This document shows positions 45,325 through 54,445 of a stretch of 64,000 bases of DNA, in pieces. Made by a program: the position numbers and the translations under genes. This stretch comes from Pedobacter kyonggii (GTDB lineage: Bacteria; Bacteroidota; Bacteroidia; Sphingobacteriales; Sphingobacteriaceae). The notes below the pieces were generated by a model that worked only from the letters and a program-made list of their open reading frames with translations, searched no databases and was not told the origin of the DNA. Position 1 is the first letter of the stretch; each line of letters opens with the position of its first letter. The stretch lies in contig NZ_SIXF01000007.1 of the NCBI RefSeq assembly GCF_004310665.1, positions 62,001-126,000 of the forward strand, in the 5' to 3' direction.

Positions 45325-48300
45325 ATCAACTTACGAAATCAAAAAGGACTGAGCGGGAGAAGATTTCGTCAGTTTTAGCCTGGATTAAAACACGCCAGAT
45401 TTGCCTGAACATATCCGCGCGAAATTTCCCGAAGAGGTACGTGGGGACACGTACCTTGGCTAGGTGCCTTGGTTCGTGTCTCCACGAACCAAAAAGAATT
45501 CAATTTAAACGGTTGTGTTTATTACTGTTATTCTTTATCAATTTTTATGGAGGGGGTTCCCTTTATGCACAAAACCAAACCAGGAAAGACGTTTTATTAA
45601 ATTCCAATTGGCTCAGTATTGCCGACGAAAAAAACAGCAATGCTTTTGATGGTTTTCAGTTAGCCAGCTATAAAACCTTAAACTGGAAAAAAGTAAATGT
45701 TCCGCATAATTGGGATCAGTACGAAGGCTATCAAAGGAAACTTCATGGCAATAAACATGGTTTTGCCTGGTACCGCAAAACATTTAAAACCAACGAAATT
45801 AATGCCGGAAAACGGTTTTTTCTTTATTTTGAAGGTGTAGGTTCTTATGCCACGATTTGGTTAAATGGCAAAAAAGTAGGCTATCATGCCGGAGGCAGAA
45901 CAACTTTTACTTTGGATGTTACCCCAGCCATCAAATTAAATAATCAGGAAAATGTGCTGGCGGTAAGGGCAGATCATCCTGCAAATATCCAGGATTTACC
46001 TTGGGTCGATGGAGGTTGCGCTACAGAACGCGGTTTTTCAGAAGGTTCGCAGCCTATGGGGATTTTCCGTCCGGTACATTTAATTGTGACTAATGATATC
46101 CGAGTTGAACCATTTGGTATTCACATTTGGAACGATAATAAAATTTCAGCACAATCTGCCATTTTAAACCTGAGTACAAGTATTAAAAATTATAGTTTAA
46201 AGCATAAAAATGTAAGCCTAGTAAACAGATTGTTAGATCTGAACGGAAAAAAGATTAAAGAACTGAAAAAATCTCTTGTTGTTCCTGCCGGAAAAGAAAT
46301 TCAGATCGATCAGCAGACCGATAAAATCATCAATCCTAAACTTTGGTCTTTAGAAAATCCATATCTCTATACTTTACAAACTACCATCATAGAGAATGGA
46401 AAAATTGTAGACGAACTAAAAACGCCCTATGGCATCCGTTGGGTAAGTTGGCCCATTGGAGAACAAGCGAACCAGAAACAGTTTCTGTTAAACGGAAAAC
46501 CGGTTTTTATTAACGGGATTGCCGAATATGAGCATCTAATCGGGCAGAGTCATGCTTTTAGCAACGAACAGATAAGTTCAAGAGTTAGGCAAATTAAAGC
46601 AGCAGGTTTTAATGCTTTTCGTGACGCACACCAACCACATAACTTATTGTATTCTGATTATTGGGATAAAGAAGGAATTTTATGCTGGACCCAAATGGCT
46701 GCTCATATCTGGTACGATACGCCTGAATTTAGGAAGAACTTCAAATCACTTTTAACACATTGGGTAAAAGAACGCAGAAACAGCCCGGCAGTTGTTTTAT
46801 GGGGTTTAGAAAACGAAAGTACTTTGCCTGAAGATTTCGCGAAGGAATGTACCGAACTGATTAGAAAACTAGATCCGACAGCTTCATCACAAAGAAAAGT
46901 TACCACTTGTAATGGTGGAAAAGGAACGGATTGGGATGTTCCCCAAAACTGGACCGGCACCTATGGTGGTAATCCGTTAACTTATGGAGAAGATCTTCAA
47001 AGGCAGGTTTTGGTTGGCGAATACGGTGCCTGGCGAACCATTGATCTTCATGATACAGATGCCAATGGAAAAGGTTACACGGAGAACAAAATGACCGATT
47101 TAATGGAAACCAAGGTGCGCCTGGCTGAATCGGTAAAAGATAAAACGGCTGGTCATTTTTTCTGGTTGTACAGTTCGCACGATAATCCGGGCAGGGTGCA
47201 AGGGGGAGAAGGATTGCGAGATCTGGATCGGGTAGGCCCGGTAAATTACAAGGGCATGTTTACACCTTGGGAAGAACCGACTGATGTATTTTATATGTTC
47301 AGGGCAAATTATGCGCCAAAACAAACTGAAGCTATGGTGTATATTGTTTCGCATACCTGGCCTAACCGTTGGAACAAACCAGGTATAAATGACAGTATTG
47401 TGGTGTATTCTAACTGCGATGAAGTAGAACTGTTTAATGATGTAAACGGCAAATCTTTGGGCAAAAGAAAACGTGGTGCAATAGGCACACATTTCCAATG
47501 GAATAAACTGAATATACAGTATAATGTATTGTATGCCGTAGGTTATGTAAATGGAAAAGCTGTTGCCAAAGATAAAATCGTGTTGCAGAATTTATCTCAA
47601 AGTCCAAATTTTAATGCGTTGATAAGCGATAAAAAGTTAACTGTTCCGGCGCAGGGATATAAATATGTGTACCGTGTAAATTGTGGTGGTGGCGATTATA
47701 TTGATACCAATGGCAATCAATGGTCTGCCGATCGAAATTTAAGTGCTCCTGATAACTTTGGTTCAACCTCATGGACAGCAGGGTTTACGGGTATTCCAAC
47801 TTTTTTTGCCAGTCAGCGTCGTACCTTTCAACCTATAGATGGCACCAAAGATTGGAAGCTTTTTCAAACTTTTAGATATGGCAGAGACCAGTTGAAATAC
47901 CATTTTCCACTTCGGGACGGTGAATATCTGGTTGAACTTTATTTTATAGAACCCTGGCTGGGTATTGGAGGAGGTTTTGATGCTAAAGAAATGCGCTTAT
48001 TTGATGTAGCATTTAATGGTAAAACTGTAATTAAAGATCTAGATATCTGGAAGGAAGCAGGAAGTAATACCTTATTAAAGAAAACGATTAAAACGACTGT
48101 TAAAGGTGGCTTTTTGGACATCAATTTCCCAGAAGTAAAAGTTGGTCAGGCCGTGATTTCGGCCATTGCTATTTCAGGTCTAAATCAAAACATCCAAGCT
48201 GCACCATCAAGCAAATCACTTTTGAGCAAAATTAAAAATGCAGCACTATGCGATTGGTTGGATATTGGAGATGAACAGTTTAAAGGTGAAAATTTAACCT

Positions 48301-48986
48301 TTACTGATCTGCCTTCAAATTTATATGGTGTCGAGTGGCTAAAGGCGTTACGCGGGCAGGAAAGTATTGAATTTACCGCAACTGATACTGTAGATACGTT
48401 TGTGGCGCTGAATATCAATAGCAGTGTGCCCCAGGGATTCGAAGACACCAAAACCTCATTGACCAATAGTAAGGATGAAATATTCAATCTTTATCGAAAA
48501 AGGCTGGTTCCCAATGAAAGAATAATTTTTGACAGTAGAATAGCCACTGTTTTTGTATTGCCGGTTACACATTTACAACCCGCTTACGATTTAAAAACCA
48601 CCACTACTTATAAAGCTACTGATGGTATTTTAGAAGGAAAGGAGGTTGTGAAAGCAATTTTAATGGATAAACAGCGTGTAATTTTTAGTGAAGCTAGCCA
48701 AGGGAGCTTAACCTGGCAGCTATCAGTTGGCGTGGCCGATACCTATTCTTTAACCCTAAAATACCATAATCCATCAGAGCAGCTTTTGAAAGGGAAACTC
48801 GAGTTTTTATCGGCAGATGGAATATTAATGAAAACAGAAATGGTTGAATTTGCACCAACTAAAACCGGAAAATGGAACTACCTCAGTACCAATACTGGGA
48901 GCATGATTAATGCCGGGACTTATAAACTCAAATTGATTGCCACAGAAACCAAAGGACTGGCAGTTGATGCTTTAGATGTTCAATAA
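45321..48986 (+). CDS. GH2 beta-glycosidase with malectin-like domain
   Basis: A 1221-codon frame starting at an ATGA overlap with the GH95 stop. Residues 1-58 are basic and low-grade and include two hairpin repeats; a signal peptide only appears at about 59-84 ('RIQFKRLCLLLLFFINFY', cleavage near LYA-QNQ), with no ATG or GTG close to it. GH2 domains follow: sugar-binding ('GFAWYRKTFK'), immunoglobulin-like, and TIM barrel with acid/base Glu in 'VVLWGLENESTL' and nucleophile Glu in 'LVGEYGAWRTID'. A malectin-like domain is at about 780-950 ('YRVNCGGGDYIDTNGNQW'). Substrate beta-galactoside or beta-glucuronide, undecided. Confidence 0.88.
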   Translation: MNQLTKSKRTEREKISSVLAWIKTRQICLNISARNFPKRYVGTRTLARCLGSCLHEPKRIQFKRLCLLLLFFINFYGGGSLYAQNQTRKDVLLNSNWLSIADEKNSNAFDGFQLASYKTLNWKKVNVPHNWDQYEGYQRKLHGNKHGFAWYRKTFKTNEINAGKRFFLYFEGVGSYATIWLNGKKVGYHAGGRTTFTLDVTPAIKLNNQENVLAVRADHPANIQDLPWVDGGCATERGFSEGSQPMGIFRPVHLIVTNDIRVEPFGIHIWNDNKISAQSAILNLSTSIKNYSLKHKNVSLVNRLLDLNGKKIKELKKSLVVPAGKEIQIDQQTDKIINPKLWSLENPYLYTLQTTIIENGKIVDELKTPYGIRWVSWPIGEQANQKQFLLNGKPVFINGIAEYEHLIGQSHAFSNEQISSRVRQIKAAGFNAFRDAHQPHNLLYSDYWDKEGILCWTQMAAHIWYDTPEFRKNFKSLLTHWVKERRNSPAVVLWGLENESTLPEDFAKECTELIRKLDPTASSQRKVTTCNGGKGTDWDVPQNWTGTYGGNPLTYGEDLQRQVLVGEYGAWRTIDLHDTDANGKGYTENKMTDLMETKVRLAESVKDKTAGHFFWLYSSHDNPGRVQGGEGLRDLDRVGPVNYKGMFTPWEEPTDVFYMFRANYAPKQTEAMVYIVSHTWPNRWNKPGINDSIVVYSNCDEVELFNDVNGKSLGKRKRGAIGTHFQWNKLNIQYNVLYAVGYVNGKAVAKDKIVLQNLSQSPNFNALISDKKLTVPAQGYKYVYRVNCGGGDYIDTNGNQWSADRNLSAPDNFGSTSWTAGFTGIPTFFASQRRTFQPIDGTKDWKLFQTFRYGRDQLKYHFPLRDGEYLVELYFIEPWLGIGGGFDAKEMRLFDVAFNGKTVIKDLDIWKEAGSNTLLKKTIKTTVKGGFLDINFPEVKVGQAVISAIAISGLNQNIQAAPSSKSLLSKIKNAALCDWLDIGDEQFKGENLTFTDLPSNLYGVEWLKALRGQESIEFTATDTVDTFVALNINSSVPQGFEDTKTSLTNSKDEIFNLYRKRLVPNERIIFDSRIATVFVLPVTHLQPAYDLKTTTTYKATDGILEGKEVVKAILMDKQRVIFSEASQGSLTWQLSVGVADTYSLTLKYHNPSEQLLKGKLEFLSADGILMKTEMVEFAPTKTGKWNYLSTNTGSMINAGTYKLKLIATETKGLAVDALDVQ
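45435..45492. repeat. NRGA-loop hairpin doublet inside the GH2 5' end
   Basis: AGGTACGTG-GGGA-CACGTACCT (45435-45456) and TTGGTTCGTG-TCTC-CACGAACCAA (45469-45492), both perfect, 12 bases apart. They lie within the reading frame of the GH2 gene just before the signal peptide. Confidence 0.85.
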
Positions 48987-49084
48987 GATAAGATGGTACA
49001 ATATGTAGCCAAAATCTTATATTAATGTTGATATTTAGTCATGCATATTTGTTTTAACCAAATTAATAAACGAGCCAACAAATA

Positions 49085-50653
49085 ATGAAAGGACTTCCTG
49101 TAGTCGATCTTGCAATAATCTTCATTTATCTTGTTGGAATGATATTAGTTGGGGTTTATTTTTCGAGGAAAAATAAAAACTCCGAGCAATTTACAAAAGC
49201 TTCGGGCCTGATCCCCGGATGGGCGATAGGTTTATCAATTTATGCAACATTTTTAAGTAGCAATACTTTTTTAGGTGTGCCCGGTAAGGCTTTTGGTAGC
49301 AATTGGAATGCTTTTGTATTCAGCATTTCGATGCCATTAGCAGCATGGATCGCTTCAAAATATTTTGTTCCTTTTTACCGGAATACAGGCGAAATATCAG
49401 CCTATACCCATTTAGAAAAACGTTTTGGAGCATGGGCAAGGGTATATGCGGTAGTATGTTTCTTGTTAACGCAACTGGCCAGAATGGGATCGATATTTTT
49501 TGGAATTGCCCTGAGCTTACAAGCACTTACAGGCTATTCCATGCAAATGATTATGATCGTAATGGGCATTTGTATCATTGTTTATACCGTTTTAGGAGGA
49601 ATTGAAGCGGTAATATGGACAGAAGTGGTACAAGCTGTAGTGAAAACTTTTGGCGCCTTGCTTATTCTGTATTTAATCATTTCGAATATGCCAGGAGGAG
49701 TTTCTAAGATTGTAGAGATCGGGAAATCGGCCAATAAATTTAGTTTGGGCAGTTTTAAGCTCGATTTTGTAGGATCGTCGTTTTGGGTGGTGTTGCTCTA
49801 TGGTTTTTTTATCAACCTGAATAACTTCGGAATGGACCAAAACTACATCCAGCGTTATCATACGGCATCATCAAGTAAAGCGGCTTCGAAATCGATCTGG
49901 CTGTGTGTTTGGTTGTACATCCCAGCATCATTGCTCTTTTTTATTATAGGATCTTGCTTGTATGCCTATTATGAAATCAATCCAGATCTGGTACAGTCGA
50001 TAAAACATCAGGTGGCTTTAGAGCGTTTGCCCCTACATACTTCGGCAGCAGAGGTATTGAAGGTACAGCAAGCATTACAGCCATCAGACTATGGCGATAA
50101 AATTATGCCACATTTCATGGTCACCAAAATTCCGATCGGCTTGGTTGGTTTAATTGTTTCTGCCATTTTATCTGCAGCAATGAGCACCATAAGTTCAGGG
50201 ATGAATGCTTCGGCAACAGTATTTTCGGTTGATATTTATAAAAGATATTTTAAACCTGGTATTACCGAAAAACAGAATTTATCACTGTTACATTTGGCCA
50301 CCATTGGCTTTGGTTTATTGGGTATGATTGCTGGTATTGCCATGATTGGCGTAAAAAGTATTTTAGATGTATGGTGGGAATTATCAGGCATTTTTGCGGC
50401 AGGAATGCTAGGACTATTCCTTTTGGGTATCATCAGTAGGCAAACTAAAAACCACGAAGCCATAACAGCAACAATAATCGGCATTGCCGTAATTATATGG
50501 ATGACATTTTCTTCACTTCTTCCTCCGGAATATGAAGTTTTTAGAAATCCTTTACATAAAAACATGATTATCGTGATCGGCACTTTAACCATTTTTTTAG
50601 CAGGACTTTTCCTGACGAAAATTAAAAATAGAAAAACTAAAACAGCCCATTAA
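49085..50653 (+). CDS. Sodium/solute symporter (SSS family)
   Basis: A 522-residue inner-membrane transporter of the solute:sodium symporter family, with about 13-14 hydrophobic helices. Family features: 'VDLAIIFIYLVGMILVGVYF' first helix, 'SRKNKNSEQFTKASGLIPGW', 'SSNTFLGVPGKAFGSNW', the 'TVLGGIEAVIWTEVVQAVVK' sodium-region helix and 'SAAMSTISSGMNASATVFSV' Ser/Thr-rich helix. It follows the GH2 gene by about 100 bases and precedes the aldolase gene. Probably imports the sugar or sugar acid released in the periplasm. Substrate inferred from context only. Confidence 0.92.
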   Translation: MKGLPVVDLAIIFIYLVGMILVGVYFSRKNKNSEQFTKASGLIPGWAIGLSIYATFLSSNTFLGVPGKAFGSNWNAFVFSISMPLAAWIASKYFVPFYRNTGEISAYTHLEKRFGAWARVYAVVCFLLTQLARMGSIFFGIALSLQALTGYSMQMIMIVMGICIIVYTVLGGIEAVIWTEVVQAVVKTFGALLILYLIISNMPGGVSKIVEIGKSANKFSLGSFKLDFVGSSFWVVLLYGFFINLNNFGMDQNYIQRYHTASSSKAASKSIWLCVWLYIPASLLFFIIGSCLYAYYEINPDLVQSIKHQVALERLPLHTSAAEVLKVQQALQPSDYGDKIMPHFMVTKIPIGLVGLIVSAILSAAMSTISSGMNASATVFSVDIYKRYFKPGITEKQNLSLLHLATIGFGLLGMIAGIAMIGVKSILDVWWELSGIFAAGMLGLFLLGIISRQTKNHEAITATIIGIAVIIWMTFSSLLPPEYEVFRNPLHKNMIIVIGTLTIFLAGLFLTKIKNRKTKTAH

Positions 50654-50710
50654 AAGCCATTCTGGTTTTATCAGGCAATTATATAGAACAATTTACCATA
50701 TCAGAATATA

Positions 50711-51643
50711 ATGGAAAACTCACAAAAAGGGTTCATCCCGGTAATGCTTACGCCTTTTTTAAGCAACGGGAACATCGATTACCCAGCACTTACACAGCTT
50801 ACAGAGATTTATTTACAGGCGGGATCATCAGGTTTATTTGCCAATTGTCTGTCGAGCGAAATGTTCGAATTAACTGGCAAAGAACGGATTCAGGCCATAA
50901 AACATGTGATTAAAGTTGTTAACGGCGCCGTGCCTGTGGTAGCCACCGGAACTTTTGGTGGCGCCATTTCCGACCAGGCCGATTTTGTGAAGGAAGTGAG
51001 CGATGCAGGAGTGGAGGCTGTAATTGCGATTACCAGTTTACTTGCCGAAGAAAATGAAACAGATGAGGTTTTTAACGAAAGAGTATTCAATCTTTTAGAC
51101 CTGACAGATAAAATTCCGTTAGGTTTTTACGAATGTCCGGTGCCTTATAAAAGAGTATTAAAACCACAACAACTAGCCGATTTTGTATCTACGGGAAGAG
51201 TGATTTATCATAAAGATACCTGCCTGGACCTTAGTCAGATTAAAGAAAAACTGAAACTGACAGCAGGTAAGACTTTTGGGCTATACGATGCATATATCGT
51301 ACATGCGGTGGAATCTTTAAAAGCCGGAGCTTCAGGCTTATCTTGCATTCAAGGGAACTATTTCCCAGAATTAATTGTATGGCTCTGCGACCATTACAAT
51401 GATGAAGCTTTTAAAGATGAAGTGCAGGTGGTACAACAGTTTTTAATCGATAACATGGATGTAATGCATAATGTTTATCCGGTAGTGTCGAAATATTTCC
51501 TGCAAAAGCGAGGGCTTAATATCTCGACTTTTACCCGCAGAAATGTTGGCTCGTTTACGCCAAGCATAGTAAAAGAAGTAGAAACATTGTTTGATGATTA
51601 TACTTTGCTTCGCAATAATTTGAATATTAAGGTTTTTATATAG
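50711..51643 (+). CDS. DapA-family aldolase/lyase
   Basis: A 310-residue class I aldolase of the dihydrodipicolinate synthase/N-acetylneuraminate lyase family. The Schiff-base Lys lies in 'TGRVIYHKDTCLDLSQIKEK', the conserved Tyr in 'IPLGFYECPVPYKRVL', and the TIM-barrel N-terminus reads 'GFIPVMLTPFLSNGNIDYPA'. The usual Thr-Thr/Gly-Thr-Thr-Gly pyruvate motif is replaced by 'NCLSSEMFEL', so it is not a DapA orthologue. Placement after the symporter suggests a 2-keto-3-deoxy sugar acid or similar pyruvate-derived substrate. Cytoplasmic. Confidence 0.88.
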   Translation: MENSQKGFIPVMLTPFLSNGNIDYPALTQLTEIYLQAGSSGLFANCLSSEMFELTGKERIQAIKHVIKVVNGAVPVVATGTFGGAISDQADFVKEVSDAGVEAVIAITSLLAEENETDEVFNERVFNLLDLTDKIPLGFYECPVPYKRVLKPQQLADFVSTGRVIYHKDTCLDLSQIKEKLKLTAGKTFGLYDAYIVHAVESLKAGASGLSCIQGNYFPELIVWLCDHYNDEAFKDEVQVVQQFLIDNMDVMHNVYPVVSKYFLQKRGLNISTFTRRNVGSFTPSIVKEVETLFDDYTLLRNNLNIKVFI

Positions 51644-51651
51644 CGGCGCAA

Positions 51652-51681
51652 TCGTCATCCTGAACTTGTTTCAGGATCTAT
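51652..51681. repeat. GTCATCCTGAAC palindromic repeat
   Basis: GTCATCCTGAACTTGTTTCAGGATC: ATCCTGAA and TTCAGGAT pair around a short loop. Located between the convergent aldolase and AraC genes, it probably acts as a terminator-like hairpin. The same motif class is at 6234. Confidence 0.7.
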
Positions 51682-51706
51682 TTTGCCAGACCTTATAGGT
51701 TTAAAT

Positions 51707-52576
51707 CTAATTCAAATACTTCCTTTTATAGTCTAAAGGCGTCATCCCCGTAACTTTTTTAAAGTGCCGGTAGAAATTAGACACATTATTAAAACCACAA
51801 TCAAAGCAGATCATTTCAGTTGGTAGCTTGTTTTCAATTAAAAAACGACAGGCATGGCTCACCCGAATTTCGATCAGAAAATCATAAAAAGTCTTCTTCG
51901 TCATGAGTTTAAAATACCTGCAGAAAGAAGTTACGCTTAAATTACTTAATGAAGCCACTTCTTCCAATGTAATATCCTTTTTATAGTTACTCAGGGTATA
52001 ATTACAGATTTTATTGATTCGGAGTGTTTCAGACTCATTGCTTTGATAGAATGTGTTTTTGCTCGTTACAATTGTCGAAAATTCATCCGTTTCTGCCAAT
52101 GTTTTTAGGATAGACAATAATATAATGATCCGGTCTAAATTGGTTGCATCCACAGCAGCCCGCATTAAATCAACCAGTTTATCTTTAGCTTTCCCTTTAA
52201 TTACCATTCCGCTTTTTGCTTTTTCGAACAATTTAGGGATAAGATAAGCTTCAGGTAAAGTAAGCATGTATTTCCCCAAACAATCGGGCAAGAAATGAAT
52301 CACCATTGCTTCAGTGGTAAGATCGGGGTTATTTTGAAAGTACTCATCTTTACAACGCCAGGTATGAGGCAGATTTTCCCCTAAAAGCACCATCTCATCA
52401 GGCACAAAATTGCTGATGTTATCGCCAATAAAACGAACGCCCTCTCCTTTGATTACATAATGCAATTCTAGCTCGGGATGGTAGTGCCAGATATTCCCAA
52501 AATCGGGTTTAATATCGTGGCGGATACTAAAAGAACTTTGTAAGGTAATTGGAACTTTATGAAAATGAGGTTTCAT
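51707..52576 (-). CDS. AraC-family transcriptional regulator
   Basis: A 289-residue regulator with an N-terminal cupin sensor ('DFGNIWHYHPELELHYVIKG' and 'GENLPHTWRC') and two C-terminal helix-turn-helices ('ITLEEVASLSNLSVTSFCRY', 'EMICFDCGFNNVSNFYRHFK', then 'GMTPLDYKRKYLN'). It should bind a sugar or sugar acid and control the surrounding utilisation genes. It is divergent from the isomerase-like gene at 52801, a usual layout for a local activator. Its ligand cannot be read from sequence, though L-fucose-related compounds fit the context. Confidence 0.92.
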   Translation of the reverse strand: MKPHFHKVPITLQSSFSIRHDIKPDFGNIWHYHPELELHYVIKGEGVRFIGDNISNFVPDEMVLLGENLPHTWRCKDEYFQNNPDLTTEAMVIHFLPDCLGKYMLTLPEAYLIPKLFEKAKSGMVIKGKAKDKLVDLMRAAVDATNLDRIIILLSILKTLAETDEFSTIVTSKNTFYQSNESETLRINKICNYTLSNYKKDITLEEVASLSNLSVTSFCRYFKLMTKKTFYDFLIEIRVSHACRFLIENKLPTEMICFDCGFNNVSNFYRHFKKVTGMTPLDYKRKYLN

Positions 52577-52800
52577 GTAACTAATAAATATTTGGTTAGG
52601 ACTGTATTACAATATTCTACAAATTATGCCGCAGCGGTTTAAAGTTAACGAGTTTAATGATAACATCCTATATTAATTTGATAAAAACTATCAGGAAATA
52701 GTGTTTTTCATTGTTGAGTTTTGTACATAGCCGTAAAGGCATAACCCAAATATAAGCTGACAAATTATTTTTATATAAATTATTTGTTTATTAATAAATT
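52577..52800. other. Divergent regulatory region (AraC gene / isomerase-like gene)
   Basis: A 224-base AT-rich gap where the AraC regulator probably binds. I see no strong inverted or direct repeat to name as an operator. AATTATTTTTATATAAATTATTTG near 52763 contains -7-like sequence for the isomerase-like gene. Confidence 0.35.
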
Positions 52801-54435
52801 ATGAGACAGGGTAAACAAGGAGAAATTCTACTGGTTTCAAGTGGCGATTTACGGCTTTCAGCAAATCAAAATTGTTGGGCTGCTCAAGTCGAAATGGAGC
52901 GAAAATTAACTTTAGCCATCGAACAATTCGGCTGGAAAGTTAAACGTGCGCATCCTTATAATTCAACAAAAAAACACGGCTTTATCGATTCGCAAAGAAT
53001 GGGTATGGATATCTTTAGAAATATTGATCCTGACCAGCCTTTAATAGTAGCAGAAAGTGTTTGGCAATACTCACATCATGTACTTGCAGGGCTTACCACA
53101 CATCGCGGACCAATATTAACCGTAGCCAACTGGAGCGGACAATGGCCTGGTTTGGTAGGTATGTTAAATCTGAACGGTTGTTTAACCAAGGCAGCTATAC
53201 TTTATAGTACTTTATGGAGTGAAAATTTTACGGATGAATTTTTTACCGATGGTCTGCAAGAATGGCTCACAACCGGCAAGGTCAGTTACGATCAAAGTCA
53301 TGTAAAAAGTTTTGCCTTAAGTAAGATCCCACTAAGCGACGACAAGAAAGGAAGAACTTTTGCCAAAAGCTTAAAAGAGCGAAAAGTGATCATGGGCGTG
53401 TTTGATGAAGGCTGCATGGGTATGTACAATGCTATCATTCCCGACGAACTGCTGCACAAAACCGGTTTCTTTAAAGAGCGCCTAAGTCAATCCGCATTAT
53501 ATGCAGGTATGCTGCAGGTTACCAATGGCGAAGCAGAGGCCGTTTTAGACTGGCTTTTGCAAAAAGGAATGACCTTTAACTGGGGAACTGACGAGGAGAC
53601 ACAGTTAACCAAAAGGCAAACACTTGAACAATGCAAAATGTACATTGCTGCTCTTAGGATTGCGGATAATTTTAGCTGTGATACTATTGGAATCCAATAT
53701 CAACAAGGATTAAAAGATTTAACCGTTGCGAGCGATTTAGTAGAGGGTTTATTAAATAATGAAGACCGTCCGCCGGTATCTTCTGTAGATGGTAAAGAGC
53801 TTTACCCAAAACGTGCTTTACCACATTTTAACGAGGTAGACGAATGTGCCGGTTTAGATGCCCTGATAACCTACAATCTTTGGAAAGAATTAGGCATGAC
53901 CGGAGAAAACACCCTACACGATATCCGTTGGGGTGAATATTATAAAAATGACGCCGTAGACGGTTTTGTTTGGCTATTTTTAATCTCTGGTGCTGCGCCA
54001 CCTGCACATTTTATTGATGGTTATGCCGGAGCAAGCAGCGATAGGCAGCCAGCTATGTATTTCCGTTTAGGCGGTGGATCGTTAAAAGGCATCAGTAAAC
54101 CAGGTTTCATTGTTTGGAGCCGTGTTTATGTAATGGATAATGAATTACATTGCGATTTGGGCGTTGGGGAAGTAGTAGCTTTGCCTGAGGAAGAAACCAA
54201 AAAACGTTGGAACGGAACAACACCCGAATGGCCAATTATGCATGCCATTTTAAAAGGTGTAAGCCGCGATCAGTTGATGGCCAGACATAAAGCCAACCAC
54301 ATTCAGGTGGTTTATACTAATTATGAAGCGGGGGCACAAGAAGCTTGCCGCATTAAAGCAGCTGCCATGGATGAACTTGGCTTAAAAGTGCATTTTTGTG
54401 GAGATGTGAATCTAAAAAAAACAAATACAATTTAA
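52801..54435 (+). CDS. L-fucose/L-arabinose isomerase-superfamily protein
   Basis: A 544-residue cytoplasmic protein of the FucI/AraA superfamily. It has the Rossmann-like N-terminal part ('GEILLVSSGDLRLSANQNCW', 'PLIVAESVWQYSHHVLAGLT') and C-terminal domain ('MGVFDEGCMGMYNAIIPDEL', 'HFNEVDECAGLDALITY', 'AMYFRLGGGSLKGISKPGFI'). Glu/Asp/His residues in 'DEGCMGMYN', 'NEVDECAGLD' and near the end could bind the metal. True FucI proteins are longer (about 590) and differ in these motifs, so the substrate may be L-fucose, another ketose/aldose pair, or a related one. Regulated with the divergent AraC gene. Confidence 0.8.
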   Translation: MRQGKQGEILLVSSGDLRLSANQNCWAAQVEMERKLTLAIEQFGWKVKRAHPYNSTKKHGFIDSQRMGMDIFRNIDPDQPLIVAESVWQYSHHVLAGLTTHRGPILTVANWSGQWPGLVGMLNLNGCLTKAAILYSTLWSENFTDEFFTDGLQEWLTTGKVSYDQSHVKSFALSKIPLSDDKKGRTFAKSLKERKVIMGVFDEGCMGMYNAIIPDELLHKTGFFKERLSQSALYAGMLQVTNGEAEAVLDWLLQKGMTFNWGTDEETQLTKRQTLEQCKMYIAALRIADNFSCDTIGIQYQQGLKDLTVASDLVEGLLNNEDRPPVSSVDGKELYPKRALPHFNEVDECAGLDALITYNLWKELGMTGENTLHDIRWGEYYKNDAVDGFVWLFLISGAAPPAHFIDGYAGASSDRQPAMYFRLGGGSLKGISKPGFIVWSRVYVMDNELHCDLGVGEVVALPEEETKKRWNGTTPEWPIMHAILKGVSRDQLMARHKANHIQVVYTNYEAGAQEACRIKAAAMDELGLKVHFCGDVNLKKTNTI

Positions 54436-54445
54436 ATATAAAGAC

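Noticed and set aside
47100-47498. 132-codon minus-strand frame
   Set aside because: Shadow of the GH2 catalytic region.
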